Below are positions 44,745-54,865 of a stretch of 64,000 nucleotides of DNA, one piece after another. The notes beneath the pieces are model-generated. The model worked only from the letters and a program-made list of their open reading frames with translations. It was not told the origin of the DNA and did no database searches. The position numbers and the translations under genes are program-made. Within the stretch, counting starts at the first letter, position 1, and every line of letters begins with the position of its first letter. The DNA is taken from the NCBI GenBank assembly GCA_020161405.1, contig JAIUOD010000001.1, forward strand, positions 744,001-808,000, written 5' to 3'. Source of the DNA: Pseudomonadota bacterium. Lineage in GTDB: Bacteria; Pseudomonadota; Alphaproteobacteria; Caulobacterales; Aquidulcibacteraceae.

Positions 44745-45383
44745 ATGTTTACAAAAACCCAATTCCCAAATTCCGATAAAGCATTAAAAGGTCGCCCAAA
44801 CCCACTTAATGTTGAACCAATCCATTTTGTTAATGGCAATAATATTTTTGCTCCATTCCCTGATGGTTTTGAAACTGCATATTTTGGTATGGGTTGTTTT
44901 TGGGGCGCGGAAAGAAAATTTTGGCAACAAGATGGGGTTTATGTAACCGCCGTTGGTTATGGCGCAGGTTTTACCCAAAATCCAACATACGAAGAAGTAT
45001 GCACAGGCGGAACGGCACATAATGAATTGGTTTTGGTAGTTTGGGATCCAAAAATCACCAATTATGAAAACCTAATCAAGGTATTTTTCGAAAACCACGA
45101 CCCAACACAAGGTATGCGCCAAGGCGGTGATATTGGAACACAATATAGAAGCGGCCTTTATCCAACAACGCAATCCCAAAAACAAATTGCAATAAAAGCA
45201 ATTGAAGAATATCAAACCCAATTAAGCAATGCAGGTTTTGGAAAAATCACCACTGAAGTTGTTGAAAATATTCCATTTTATTATGCTGAAACCTATCACC
45301 AACAATATTTGGCAAAGAACCCAGATGGATATTGCGGCCTTGGTGGCTTGGGTGTTTCATGCCCAATTGGTTTAAAAACTTAA
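44745..45383 (+). CDS. msrA: Peptide methionine-S-sulfoxide reductase A
   Basis: About 212 residues from the ATG at 44745 (AAGGT upstream). Active-site GMGCFWGAERKFW (about 45-57), NPTYEEVCTGGTAHNE, HDPTQGMRQGGDIGTQYRS and recycling Cys residues in the tail (GYCGLGGLGVSCP). The usual GYAGG element reads GYGAG and TGHxE reads TAHNE. It repairs oxidised methionines. Confidence 0.94.
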   Translation: MFTKTQFPNSDKALKGRPNPLNVEPIHFVNGNNIFAPFPDGFETAYFGMGCFWGAERKFWQQDGVYVTAVGYGAGFTQNPTYEEVCTGGTAHNELVLVVWDPKITNYENLIKVFFENHDPTQGMRQGGDIGTQYRSGLYPTTQSQKQIAIKAIEEYQTQLSNAGFGKITTEVVENIPFYYAETYHQQYLAKNPDGYCGLGGLGVSCPIGLKT

Positions 45384-45445
45384 AACCAAAGTAATTGTAA
45401 CGATTTACCAATCAATCTAAGTTATTTTCCAAATAGGAAAATAAT

Positions 45446-46552
45446 ATGGCTGATATTGACGTTTTGGTAATTGGTGCGGGGATGGTTGGCCTTGGGGTTG
45501 GGCGCGCCCTCGCAAATTCTGGCAAAAGCGTAATTATTGTCGATAAAAACCCAAGTTTTGGTGAGGAAACCTCAAGCCGCAATTCAGAAGTTATACATGC
45601 GGGCATGTATTATCCAACCAATAGCCTTAAGGCGCAATTGTGCGTGCGCGGTAATGAATTAATTTATGAATATTGCGATGCGCGCGGCATAATGGCCAAT
45701 CCGATTTCGAAATTAATTCTGGCCACAAATGATACAGAAATTGATAGATTGCATAAAATCTTTGAACAGGGGCAAATTAATAATGTACCCAATATGCGAA
45801 TTATTGAAAGCGCAGAAATAAAAAAACTTGAACCTGCTATTGATGCCAAACTTGCAATTTATGCCCCAACATCAGGAATTATGGATAGTCATTCCATAAT
45901 GCTCGCTTTATTGGGGGAAATTGAAGATAATGGCGGTGCATTGGCACGCAATTCACCATTTTTGGGCGCAAAGCGTGAAAATGGCGAATGGATGATTGAA
46001 ATTGGCGGAGAAGAAACAACCAAAATCAGCGCAAATACACTTATTTTAAGTGCTGGCCTTTGGTCTGGTGCTGTTGCAAAAAATGTTGAAGGGTTAGAAG
46101 AAAAATTCATTCCTCAAGTAAAATATGCCAAGGGTAATTATTTTAGATATATGGGAAAAGCGCCATTTTCACGCCTCATATATCCAATACCCAATCACGG
46201 CGGCCTTGGTATTCATTTAACGCCCGACGCAGCAGGTCATGCACGTTTTGGCCCCGATGTGGAAGTTGTCGAGGAAATTGATTATAGAGTTAATGAAAGT
46301 CGCCGCGAACTTTTTGCGCAATCAATAAAATCCTATTGGCCGCAAGTTGATGAGAATTTATTGTCACCCGATTATGCAGGCATACGCCCAAAAATTGGCA
46401 AAGATGTTGAAAGTTTCACAGATTTCCAAATACTTGATGAAAAAGATCATTATTTAAAGGGCCTAATTTGCCTGTTTGGTATTGATAGTCCTGGGCTTAC
46501 TTCATCACTTGCAATTGGTGAATATGTTGCAAAAATGGGGGCGCTTGCTTGA
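45446..46552 (+). CDS. FAD-dependent oxidoreductase, L-2-hydroxyglutarate oxidase-like
   Basis: 368 residues. FAD motif VLVIGAGMVGLGVGRALANSG (about 6-26), then SRNSEVIHAGMYYPTNSLKAQLCV, typical of COG0579 (LhgO/L2HGDH). KYAKGNYFRYMGKAPFSRLIYPIPNHGGLGIHLTPDAAG (about 224-262) forms the substrate region. Oxidises a 2-hydroxy acid or similar. Its stop overlaps the TIGR02302 start. Confidence 0.85.
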   Translation: MADIDVLVIGAGMVGLGVGRALANSGKSVIIVDKNPSFGEETSSRNSEVIHAGMYYPTNSLKAQLCVRGNELIYEYCDARGIMANPISKLILATNDTEIDRLHKIFEQGQINNVPNMRIIESAEIKKLEPAIDAKLAIYAPTSGIMDSHSIMLALLGEIEDNGGALARNSPFLGAKRENGEWMIEIGGEETTKISANTLILSAGLWSGAVAKNVEGLEEKFIPQVKYAKGNYFRYMGKAPFSRLIYPIPNHGGLGIHLTPDAAGHARFGPDVEVVEEIDYRVNESRRELFAQSIKSYWPQVDENLLSPDYAGIRPKIGKDVESFTDFQILDEKDHYLKGLICLFGIDSPGLTSSLAIGEYVAKMGALA

Positions 46553-48870
46553 AGCAGGAGCTGAATACATTTTTGGGCGCAAAAGAAGCCATAAAAAAAA
46601 TCAATCAATATGAAACGATATTATTTTGGTTTCGTATTTTGGTTTTTCCAATTTCTATGGTTTTGATTTGTTCAGCTTTCGGGGGACAGGTTTTATCAAA
46701 TCGCCCAAATATTCCAAAATTTGTTTTTGAATTGGCATATGTTGTGGTTTTGCTTGGTGCAATTTATTGGGCATCGAAAAATTTTAAAAATTTCAAAAAC
46801 AATAAAAACAGTGCAATTATAAGGTTTGAAATTAAAAACCAAATTGATGAAATTGCACCCCTAAGCGCCAATGAAGATTTGAAAATTAATGGGAATGATA
46901 AATTTTGGAATGAATTTAAAAAACAACAAATTAAGGTAAAAATACCAAAACCATTTTTTTTAGATTTCGTAAATCCCAATGATGCAAAAAAAATGGGTGT
47001 TTTACTGGCATCAGCTTTTGTTTTTATATTTTATTTTTCAAATGCCTTTAGTTTCTTATCTTGGAACTTTTCCAATTCATCACAAATTTCGCAAAATATA
47101 CAAATTTTCGCGCAAGCACCCGAATTTCTAAAATCACCCAAAATTGAAATAGAAAATGCCAAACAAAACTTAATTTCACAAAACTCAAAAATCACAATTA
47201 AAATTTATTCTGATAAAGCGAGCCCGATAATAAAATTTAATGAAACAATTATCAAATTAAAACAATCTGATAACCAAAATTATTATGGTGAATTTGTTTC
47301 AATTAATGACGGAAAAATCAAAATAAAACTGGGTAATGAAACAATATCTTACAAGATAAAAATAATCAAAGATGCACCTTTAAAATTCCTATCAAATGTA
47401 AAAACATTTCCAATTGGTGATGATAGATTCATAATGCAATTTAATTCCAAGGAAGATTTTGGAATTAAACAGGCAATTATTGAATTAAAAGGGCAATCTG
47501 AAAATTTTGGCCAACAAGTAAAAATCGATGAAGAATTTCCGATCGATATCAATAATTTTAATAATCAGGGGCAAAATAGCCTAACTTTCAATAGTGCAAA
47601 AAGTGCACTCGTTGGTTCACGTGTGATTGCACGTTTAAAAATAACTGATTTATCTGGGAATATAAGCTATTCAAATGATTTTTGGCTTAATTTAAGCCTG
47701 CCACAATTAAATGATGATTTAGCGCAATCATTACAAGAATTACGATTAAATATAATTCGAACAACACAACCATATGAAGCGTATAAAAATGCATCAGTGC
47801 GAATTTATGACGAAAATTCAAACCAAGAAGTTCAAATAAGTTCTGATAATTATATTGAACATGCCCCAAAATCTATAAAGCAATCTTATGATATTTTGCA
47901 AATATATGAAGTAAATTATCAATATTTACAAATGGATGAATTATCGCATCTCGGCCTAATTTATGCAATTGAAACGCTTTCACGTGCACGAAATACACAA
48001 GAAGCAAAACAAGCTGGTAATATTTTATGGGAAATTATTGAAAAATACCGTGATGCGCAAAAAGACACAAAAACGCAAATAAATGATGCTATAGAAAACC
48101 TTAAACAGGCCATAAAAAACAATGCAAGTGACAGCGAAATCGAGCGCTTAAAACAAGAATTACGCCAAGCAATACAAAATCATGTCGAAGTCTTAAAACA
48201 GCAACAACAGCAATCAGGCGATATGGAAATTGAAGATAAGCAAAGCCTTGGCGATCAAGACATTGAAAAGGCCATCGATGATATTAATTCAAAACAAGGC
48301 GATGCAACGCAAAAACTTGATGAATTAAATCAATTTCTTCAAAATATGCAACTGGATAATAATGGCAGCGCATCGGGGCGCATGGGACAAGATACAGGTG
48401 AAAATCAATCTAATGATATTATTGATAAAGCCCAAAAACTATATGATGAAACACAAAGCTCAAATGGTTCAAACCTTGATGAATTAGCAAAAGAACAAGA
48501 AAAACTTGCTGATGATTTGAAATCAATGGATGAAAACCGCTTTTCAAAAGCCATAAATGATATGGAGCGTGCGGCCCAAGAATTAAAGCAAGGCAATAAA
48601 GAAAGCGCACAAAAAACCCAAAAACAGGCAATAGAAAGCCTATCAGATGCACTAAATCAAAGTGATGATAGTAAAGATCCAATGGGGCGCGAAAATGAAA
48701 ATAAAACCAATAAAGGTCGTCAAAACCCCAATGAAAAAACAAAAATCCCACCATTGGATAAAGAGCAAAAGTCACGCGAAATTCTTCAAAAATTAAAAGA
48801 AAAAGCAAATGACCCTAAAAATACCCCGCAAGAGCAGGAATATTTTGATAGGCTTTTGAAAAACCAATAA
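46549..48870 (+). CDS. DUF4175 / TIGR02302 family membrane protein
   Basis: 773 residues with TTG start. Three hydrophobic helices in the N-terminal part (about 29-48, 60-77, 145-164), a beta-rich middle, and a long Gln/Asp/Lys-rich helical C-terminus (about 470-770: LKQQQQQSGDMEIEDKQ). This is the alphaproteobacterial TIGR02302 architecture. Function unknown. Overlaps the oxidoreductase by 4 bp. Confidence 0.85.
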   Translation: MKQELNTFLGAKEAIKKINQYETILFWFRILVFPISMVLICSAFGGQVLSNRPNIPKFVFELAYVVVLLGAIYWASKNFKNFKNNKNSAIIRFEIKNQIDEIAPLSANEDLKINGNDKFWNEFKKQQIKVKIPKPFFLDFVNPNDAKKMGVLLASAFVFIFYFSNAFSFLSWNFSNSSQISQNIQIFAQAPEFLKSPKIEIENAKQNLISQNSKITIKIYSDKASPIIKFNETIIKLKQSDNQNYYGEFVSINDGKIKIKLGNETISYKIKIIKDAPLKFLSNVKTFPIGDDRFIMQFNSKEDFGIKQAIIELKGQSENFGQQVKIDEEFPIDINNFNNQGQNSLTFNSAKSALVGSRVIARLKITDLSGNISYSNDFWLNLSLPQLNDDLAQSLQELRLNIIRTTQPYEAYKNASVRIYDENSNQEVQISSDNYIEHAPKSIKQSYDILQIYEVNYQYLQMDELSHLGLIYAIETLSRARNTQEAKQAGNILWEIIEKYRDAQKDTKTQINDAIENLKQAIKNNASDSEIERLKQELRQAIQNHVEVLKQQQQQSGDMEIEDKQSLGDQDIEKAIDDINSKQGDATQKLDELNQFLQNMQLDNNGSASGRMGQDTGENQSNDIIDKAQKLYDETQSSNGSNLDELAKEQEKLADDLKSMDENRFSKAINDMERAAQELKQGNKESAQKTQKQAIESLSDALNQSDDSKDPMGRENENKTNKGRQNPNEKTKIPPLDKEQKSREILQKLKEKANDPKNTPQEQEYFDRLLKNQ

Positions 48871-49134
48871 TTATTTCGATATTTTTTGTATCTTCGCCTC
48901 TATTTCATTAATCAATTTTTCGCGCCTTTGTTTAATTTCTTGGGGCGTCAATTTTAGCGGCTCCACGACCTCAAACTTGCCTAGCTTTAAAAGGCGCTCA
49001 AGCATATCAATTTCGATTTTTGCAACAGTATTATTTCCTGCATCTATCGCCGATTTTAGGCGTGCGCGTACTTTTTCTTGCATGCTTAAAATATCATTAT
49101 TGGGTAGGGTTTTATTTGATTTTCTTATTGGCAT
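48871..49134 (-). CDS. Small hypothetical protein, helical
   Basis: About 87 residues from the ATG at 49134; an open frame extends back to 49206. MPIRKSNKTLPNNDIL followed by charged helical repeats (VRARLKSAIDAGNNTVAKIEIDMLERLL, then LTPQEIKQRREKLINEIEAKIQKI). I do not recognise a family. It converges with the TIGR02302 gene, whose stop is adjacent. Confidence 0.55.
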   Translation of the reverse strand: MPIRKSNKTLPNNDILSMQEKVRARLKSAIDAGNNTVAKIEIDMLERLLKLGKFEVVEPLKLTPQEIKQRREKLINEIEAKIQKISK

Positions 49135-49342
49135 TATTAAAAAATAATTCGCTTTTAAAAGCCGAGGATAATTAAATTTTATAAATATGAAGCATTTAAT
49201 CCCCAAAAAGTTGAATCTATTGGCTTTGCATTCTGGTTGAGGTTGTAAAAACGCTAGTTTATTTGACTAATAAGCAAAATACGCGTTGAAATAAGGGTGA
49301 TAGGCTTAAGCCATAATAATTATAAATTCGGAGAATGGTGAA

Positions 49343-50416
49343 ATGAAAATTTCAAGCGGAATAATGGCTGCGTTGGTAGGGATAAGCGTATTGCCATTTG
49401 CTTCAATTGCTCAGCCGATGATGCCATCAGATATGGCGCCGCCTAATGCGCGCCCTGGTCAGTGTTTTGCACGTGTTTTAGTTCCTGCAACATATACTGC
49501 CGACCAAGCATTAAATGTAGCAATAGAAGATGGCTATGTAATGCCGCGCGTTGCAGATGCTAAATTCTCACAACCTGTTGCGCGCGATGTGATTGCAAGT
49601 GATGGTTATAAGACCTTCCAAGTTACAAATCCTGAATTTGGATATGTTGATGAAAAAATCGTTCTTGTACCTGCGCACCATAAAGTTGTTGTAACCCCGC
49701 CTGCTGCGCATCAAGGGTTTAAAACTTATATTGTAAAAAAACCAACTTTGGTTTGGCGTCGTGGTTCTGATTTATCAAATGTTCGCCGTATAAATGGTGC
49801 AACTGGCGAAACTTATTGCTTAGTTGAGGAATATGGCGAAACTGTAAATGTTCCATATACTTCATATTCTGCACCAAAAGCTGATGTGAAATTTGTTCCT
49901 GTTGCTGAACAGTCTATTGTTAATCGTCGTCAAATTGTGACACGTGAAGCAAGCGTTCGTGAAGTCTATGTGCCGCCTGTTTTGAACGCGAAAAACCCAC
50001 GCGTTAACACTCAAGAATTGATTTCTGATGCGCAAATTGTTGGCGAAGACCACATTGCACCACGTACAACCACAATTAATACACAGCGCCTTGATAAGCC
50101 TGAATATTATACATGGGTTGAAGTTCCATGCGATAATTCAAATGTTCAAAAAGTTGCGGTTGATTTGTCTTCAAGTCCACGTGTTACAAATTCAAATATT
50201 GCGCAGTCTGAAGTTGTTAGCTCGAAAAAGCCACTTAATGCTGTAACTGCGGCTAATGTTCAAAAACGCCTTGGCGAGCTTGGTTTTTATCGTGGGCCTG
50301 TTGATAATATTTATGGTTCAAAAACCCGCGATGCAATGCGCCGCTTCCAAGAAAGCAAAGGCTTAAATGCTGATGGCAAGCCTAACATTGAAGCATTAAA
50401 AGCACTTGGTTTTTAA
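49343..50416 (+). CDS. Secreted protein with C-terminal peptidoglycan-binding domain
   Basis: 357 residues. Signal peptide at 1-23 (MAALVGISVLPFASIA). The middle shows degenerate repeats of the VPA-type pattern (CFARVLVPATYTADQ, IVLVPAHHKVVVTPP, VKFVPVAEQSIVNRRQIV), with Cys at the repeat ends. The C-terminal PG_binding_1 domain spans about 298-357 (ANVQKRLGELGFYRGPVDNIYGSKTRDAMRRFQ). Probably cell-wall-attached. Good GGAGAATGGTG upstream site. Confidence 0.85.
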   Translation: MKISSGIMAALVGISVLPFASIAQPMMPSDMAPPNARPGQCFARVLVPATYTADQALNVAIEDGYVMPRVADAKFSQPVARDVIASDGYKTFQVTNPEFGYVDEKIVLVPAHHKVVVTPPAAHQGFKTYIVKKPTLVWRRGSDLSNVRRINGATGETYCLVEEYGETVNVPYTSYSAPKADVKFVPVAEQSIVNRRQIVTREASVREVYVPPVLNAKNPRVNTQELISDAQIVGEDHIAPRTTTINTQRLDKPEYYTWVEVPCDNSNVQKVAVDLSSSPRVTNSNIAQSEVVSSKKPLNAVTAANVQKRLGELGFYRGPVDNIYGSKTRDAMRRFQESKGLNADGKPNIEALKALGF

Positions 50417-50433
50417 TCTAAATTAAGTTCAAT

Positions 50434-50466
50434 AAAAAAGCCGCCAATTAATTTGGCGGCTTTTTT
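50434..50466. terminator. Bidirectional terminator between the peptidoglycan-binding gene and the thiolase operon
   Basis: GCCGCCAA / TTGGCGGC with a small AT loop, flanked by AAAAAA on the left and TTTTTT on the right. Serves the two convergent units. Confidence 0.9.
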
Positions 50467-50484
50467 ATTTTTAATTTGTGAAAA

Positions 50485-51696
50485 TCATATGCGCTGAATG
50501 ATTGTTCCAGTGCCCATACCCGCGCCCACGCAAAGATTGATAAGTGCGGTTTCTTTGCCTGTACGCTCTAATTCTTCAAGAACGATACCAACAATCATCG
50601 CACCTGTTGCGCCAAGTGGGTGACCCATTGCAATTGAACCACCGCAAACATTGATTTTGTCATGTGGAATATCAAATGCTTGCATATAGCGTAAAACAAC
50701 TGATGCAAAGGCTTCATTAAGCTCGAATAAATCAATATCTTTTGCTGTCATACCCGCTTTTTTAAGTACTTTTGCCGCCACAAATTCAGGGCCAGTAAGC
50801 ATGATAGATGGTTCAGAACCAACAGAAGCCGTCGCAACAATTCTTGCACGTGGTTTTAAACCCGCGCGCTCGCCCGCTTCTTTAGAGCCGATTAAAACAC
50901 CCGCAGAACCATCAACAATACCAGATGAATTACCAGCATGGTGAACGTGATTAATTTTTTCAAGTTCAGGGTAGCGTTGTAGGATTACCGCGTCAAAACC
51001 TGGCATAACTTCGCCCATCATTTTGAATGATGGCTCAAGGCTACCAAGGCTTTGCATTGATGCATCACCGCGCACGGTTTCATCATGATCGAGAATAATA
51101 GTGCCCAATTGATCTTTAACAGGAAGGATTGAGCGTTTAAATCTTCCTTCCGCCCATGATTTTGCCGAACGTTTTTGGCTTTCGACTGCGTATGCATCGC
51201 AATCATCGCGTGAAATGCCATATTTTGTTGCAATTGCATCGGCCGAAATACCTTGTGGCACAAAACGGGTTTTAATTGCCACTTGCGGGTCGGTTGGCCA
51301 CGCACCGCCATCAGAACCCATAGGAATACGGCTCATGCATTCAACGCCACCGCCAATTGCAAAATCAGCCTCGCCGGCAATTACTTTTGCGCTTGCCATA
51401 TTAACAGCCTCTAGGGCAGAAGCACAGAAGCGGTTAATTTGAACACCTGCGGTGGTTTCGGCATAATCAGCCATTAAAACCGCGGTTCGCGCAATATCAG
51501 CGCCTTGTTCACCAATTGGTGTAACACAGCCCCAGATAACATCATCAACCAATGAAGTGTCTAGAGAGTTTCTATCACGAATTGCGCCCAAAACTTGAGA
51601 TGAAAGTGAAAGTGCCGTTATCTCGTGTAATGTGCCGGTATTTTTACCACGACCACGTGGGGTTCGAACTACGTCATAAATATAGGCCTCAGTCAT
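50485..51696 (-). CDS. Acetyl-CoA C-acyltransferase (thiolase)
   Basis: 403 residues. N-terminal catalytic Cys in INRFCASALEAVNMA (about 84-98), then LNEAFASVVLRYM, CGGSIAMGHPLGATGA (catalytic His) and CVGAGMGTGTI (second Cys). It cleaves 3-ketoacyl-CoA, consistent with fatty-acid or branched-chain degradation. Last gene of the MerR-headed operon. Confidence 0.93.
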   Translation of the reverse strand: MTEAYIYDVVRTPRGRGKNTGTLHEITALSLSSQVLGAIRDRNSLDTSLVDDVIWGCVTPIGEQGADIARTAVLMADYAETTAGVQINRFCASALEAVNMASAKVIAGEADFAIGGGVECMSRIPMGSDGGAWPTDPQVAIKTRFVPQGISADAIATKYGISRDDCDAYAVESQKRSAKSWAEGRFKRSILPVKDQLGTIILDHDETVRGDASMQSLGSLEPSFKMMGEVMPGFDAVILQRYPELEKINHVHHAGNSSGIVDGSAGVLIGSKEAGERAGLKPRARIVATASVGSEPSIMLTGPEFVAAKVLKKAGMTAKDIDLFELNEAFASVVLRYMQAFDIPHDKINVCGGSIAMGHPLGATGAMIVGIVLEELERTGKETALINLCVGAGMGTGTIIQRI

Positions 51697-52136
51697 TATT
51701 CTTCCCCTTGCTTAATTTTACTTATCGCCAAAGATGATGTGGCGCGTGCTGCTATTTTATTACGGCTATCATAAAGTTCGGCTTCGGCAAACATGATATT
51801 TTTGCCTGTGGACGTTATTTTTGCAGATACCGTTACGTCATTTTCTGACTTTTTGCAGTGAATAGGGCGAAGGTATTGAACATTGAGGTCAATGGTTGAA
51901 ACTATGGCTCTTCCACCCATTTTTACCATGCATAACATTCCAATCGTATCGTCAAGCATCGCCGCCAAAAAACCACCCTGTATCGTGCCCATTGGGTTTG
52001 CAAATTCTGATTTTCCAGCAAATTTAACCTTGGTTGTTCCTGCCTTTATATCAAGTTCAAGAAGTTCAAAACCAAGAGTTTTTGAACATGGCGCATATTC
52101 AAATAGGCCGGCTTTTTCAAATAATTCTTTTACCAT
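51696..52136 (-). CDS. PaaI-type hotdog thioesterase
   Basis: 146 residues, a single hotdog fold: FANPMGTIQGGFLAAMLDDTIG (catalytic Asp region, about 45-66), then RAIVSTIDLNVQYLRPI. It hydrolyses acyl-CoA. Overlaps OsmC and the thiolase by 1 bp on each side. Confidence 0.88.
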   Translation of the reverse strand: MVKELFEKAGLFEYAPCSKTLGFELLELDIKAGTTKVKFAGKSEFANPMGTIQGGFLAAMLDDTIGMLCMVKMGGRAIVSTIDLNVQYLRPIHCKKSENDVTVSAKITSTGKNIMFAEAELYDSRNKIAARATSSLAISKIKQGEE

Positions 52137-52585
52137 TATGCAATCTCAACTTCGGCTTTAATGCTATTGGCAATATTGCAAACATCATGGGCTTTGTGAT
52201 GAAGGTCAGCAAGCTCTTCTTGGTTTGGCTGTTTACCGTCAAATTCAACTTTTGGATTAAGTGTAATTTTTGTTATTGAAATTTTGCCATTTTCATCTTT
52301 GCCCATAATTCCAATTGGATCATCATTATAAGAATTTACAACAAAACCTGCGCGCCGCGCCAAATCCAAAAACCAAAGCATGTGACACGATGAAAGCGCT
52401 GCAACCAATAATTCCTCTGGGTCTGCGGCATCCAAAGCGCCAAGCGGTGGTTTTATCATCGGGTTTGGCGCGCCCACAATTGAAAACCCACCATCAAAAG
52501 AAATCAAATGTTTGCGTGCATATTTACCATCCGAAAAAACCTGATTACCGCGTTCCCATTTTACATTGGCTATATGCTCGCTCAT
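52136..52585 (-). CDS. OsmC family peroxide-linked protein
   Basis: About 149 residues from the ATG at 52585. OsmC motifs: EELLVAALSSCHMLWFLDLARRAG (one active Cys, about 53-76) and the DLHHKAHDVCNIANSIKAEVE tail (second Cys). Family members reduce organic hydroperoxides. Packed between the membrane protein (1-bp gap) and PaaI. Confidence 0.88.
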   Translation of the reverse strand: MSEHIANVKWERGNQVFSDGKYARKHLISFDGGFSIVGAPNPMIKPPLGALDAADPEELLVAALSSCHMLWFLDLARRAGFVVNSYNDDPIGIMGKDENGKISITKITLNPKVEFDGKQPNQEELADLHHKAHDVCNIANSIKAEVEIA

Positions 52586-52586
52586 T

Positions 52587-53072
52587 TTAATTTCCTTCTT
52601 TTGGATAAAGTTTTTGAAATAGGAGTGCGCCAATGATACCTGCGGCGCAAGGCATAAAAAATTTATCAATGTTTAAAATAAATAAATTGGGCGTATTTTG
52701 GGTTATTCCTAGGATTAAAAATGCCAGATAGCCACCAATTGCGCCCAATAGTGTTCGCACAATAAGCTTTATATTGTCTGGTAGTTTATGTGTTGCCTTT
52801 AAAGTAATTGGCCCAAACAAAAGTGCGGCAGGTGCGCCAATAATTAACCCCAAAGTTGCGCCAAATATAATTACTAAAAGCGCAGCACTAATTTCATTTT
52901 GTAAATTGAATTCAAAAACTTGCGGTTTAGGAAAAATATAATCTGCCAAAATATACATTATGGCAATTATTAAGCCAGTAAGAACCCCTGTTGCGATTGA
53001 AACAAAAACTATTTTCACCCATTTGGGATTTGCTTTTTTCTCAACAGGTGGTTCATACCAGTTTTCAGTCAT
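52587..53072 (-). CDS. Small integral membrane protein, unknown
   Basis: 161 residues with four hydrophobic helices (about 19-43, 62-87, 107-123, 134-152). N-terminal MTENWYEPPVEKKANPKW is polar. I do not recognise a family. It stands inside the acyl-CoA operon, 2 bp from the dehydrogenase gene. Confidence 0.65.
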   Translation of the reverse strand: MTENWYEPPVEKKANPKWVKIVFVSIATGVLTGLIIAIMYILADYIFPKPQVFEFNLQNEISAALLVIIFGATLGLIIGAPAALLFGPITLKATHKLPDNIKLIVRTLLGAIGGYLAFLILGITQNTPNLFILNIDKFFMPCAAGIIGALLFQKLYPKEGN

Positions 53073-53074
53073 TC

Positions 53075-54853
53075 TTAAAATTCATCCGCGCTTAATGCCA
53101 TCATGCTTGTGGCGCCGGTTTGGATTTTTGCTAAATGTGCGGCGCAATCTGGAACGATGCGTTCCATGAAATAGGTCGCGGTTTTAAGTTTTGTGTCATA
53201 AAACGGCTCTGAACCTTTTTTCTCTAGGGCGATTTTTGCCATTAATGTCCACATATATGAAAGACCGCAAATGCCGAATAAATGCATATAATTTGTTGAT
53301 GCAGCGCCTGCATTATCAAAATTAACCATGCCGTTTTGCATCAACCACATTGTTGCCGCCATTAATGAATCTTTTGAGGTTTTAAGACCTTTAATATATG
53401 GCGCAAGTTCGGCATTTTCTGAATTTGCTTTTACGAATGCATCAATTTCACCAAAGAAGCTCTGCACCGCACGACCACCATTTTGGGCAAGTTTACGACC
53501 AACCAAATCAAGCGCTTGAACACCATTTGCACCCTCATAAATCATCGCAATACGGGCATCGCGTACATATTGGCTCATGCCCCATTCTTCGATAAAGCCG
53601 TGCCCGCCATAAATTTGCTGACCATTAACGGCATTTTCAAAGCCTTTATCGGTAATATAGCCTTTAAGGACGGGGGTTAATAATGCCATATAATCATTGG
53701 CTTTAGTTTTTACGGCTTCATCATTTGAAACATGCATTAAGTCGCCATAAAGCGCAGTCCAATAAAGGAAGCAACGCGCGCCTTCATTAATTGCTTTAGC
53801 ATCCATAAGCATACGGCGCACATCAGGATGCACAATAATTGGATCCGCAGGGCCAGTTGGATTTTTAGGACCAGTTAAAGAGCGCATTTGCAATCTATCT
53901 TTAGCATAAATAACTGCATTTTGATATGAAGTTTCAGATTGACAAAGCCCTTGAAGGCCAACCCCAAGGCGCGCCACATTCATCATAACGAACATGGCAT
54001 TAAGGCCTTTGTTTTCTTCGCCAACAAGCCAGCCTTTTGCGCTATCATAATTCATAACGCAGGTTGAATTGCCGTGAATACCCATCTTCTCTTCAATTTT
54101 GCCACAGGTTGCAGGGTTTCTTGCACCCAAAGAACCATCTTTATTCACAAGGAATTTAGGAACAACAAAAAGCGAAATACCTTTTGTGCCTTCTGGTGCG
54201 CCTGCGATACGGGCAAGGACAAGGTGAATGATATTCTCGCTCATATCGTGCTCACCGGCTGAAATGAAGATTTTTTGGCCAGTGATATTATATGAACCAT
54301 CGCCATTATTTTCTGCTTTAGTGCGTAAAAGACCCAAATCTGTTCCGCAATGCGGCTCGGTAAGGTTCATGGTTCCTGTCCATTCACCTGAAACCATTTT
54401 TGGCAAATAAATCGCTTTTAGTTCATCGCTACCATGCGTAAGTAGTGCCGAATATGCCCCATGGGTAAGACCTGGATACATTGCCCATGCCATATTAGCA
54501 GATGAAGCCATTTCTTGTAATGAAAGGGTCAAAACATGCGGTAGGCCTTGACCACCAAATTCAGGCTCTGCGCCAATTGTTGGCCATGCTGCTTCGCAAT
54601 ATTGTTGATAGGCTTCTTTAAAGCCTTTAGGGGTTGTGACGCTGCCATCATCGTTGCGGACGCAACCTTCAGTGTCGCCAACATGATTTAATGGGGCAAG
54701 AACTTGTTCGCAGAATTTTGCCATTTCTTCTAAAATGACATCGCGTGTTTCTTTTGTTGCCTCAGCGAAAGTTCCAAGATCTGAATATTGGTCAATGTTT
54801 AAGACCTCATCATATATAAACTGCATGTCACGAATTGGTGCTTTATATGCCAT
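53075..54853 (-). CDS. Acyl-CoA dehydrogenase, long form
   Basis: About 592 residues from the ATG at 54853 (AAGGG upstream); a GTG at 54862 is possible. It has an N-terminal extension before the ACAD core, LTEPHCGTDLGLLRTKA (FAD region), QKIFISAGEHDM, IYEGANGVQALDLVGRKL (catalytic Glu near the Y-E-G motif) and a C-terminal domain. This 590-residue class acts on 3-methylthiopropionyl-CoA-like or long-chain substrates; the substrate is uncertain. Main enzyme of the operon. Confidence 0.88.
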   Translation of the reverse strand: MAYKAPIRDMQFIYDEVLNIDQYSDLGTFAEATKETRDVILEEMAKFCEQVLAPLNHVGDTEGCVRNDDGSVTTPKGFKEAYQQYCEAAWPTIGAEPEFGGQGLPHVLTLSLQEMASSANMAWAMYPGLTHGAYSALLTHGSDELKAIYLPKMVSGEWTGTMNLTEPHCGTDLGLLRTKAENNGDGSYNITGQKIFISAGEHDMSENIIHLVLARIAGAPEGTKGISLFVVPKFLVNKDGSLGARNPATCGKIEEKMGIHGNSTCVMNYDSAKGWLVGEENKGLNAMFVMMNVARLGVGLQGLCQSETSYQNAVIYAKDRLQMRSLTGPKNPTGPADPIIVHPDVRRMLMDAKAINEGARCFLYWTALYGDLMHVSNDEAVKTKANDYMALLTPVLKGYITDKGFENAVNGQQIYGGHGFIEEWGMSQYVRDARIAMIYEGANGVQALDLVGRKLAQNGGRAVQSFFGEIDAFVKANSENAELAPYIKGLKTSKDSLMAATMWLMQNGMVNFDNAGAASTNYMHLFGICGLSYMWTLMAKIALEKKGSEPFYDTKLKTATYFMERIVPDCAAHLAKIQTGATSMMALSADEF

Positions 54854-54865
54854 TTCACTCACCCT

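Noticed and set aside
48419..48808. 129-codon antisense frame in the TIGR02302 gene
   Set aside because: It mirrors the Gln/Asp-rich tail of the real protein and is rich in Phe/Leu; a shadow.
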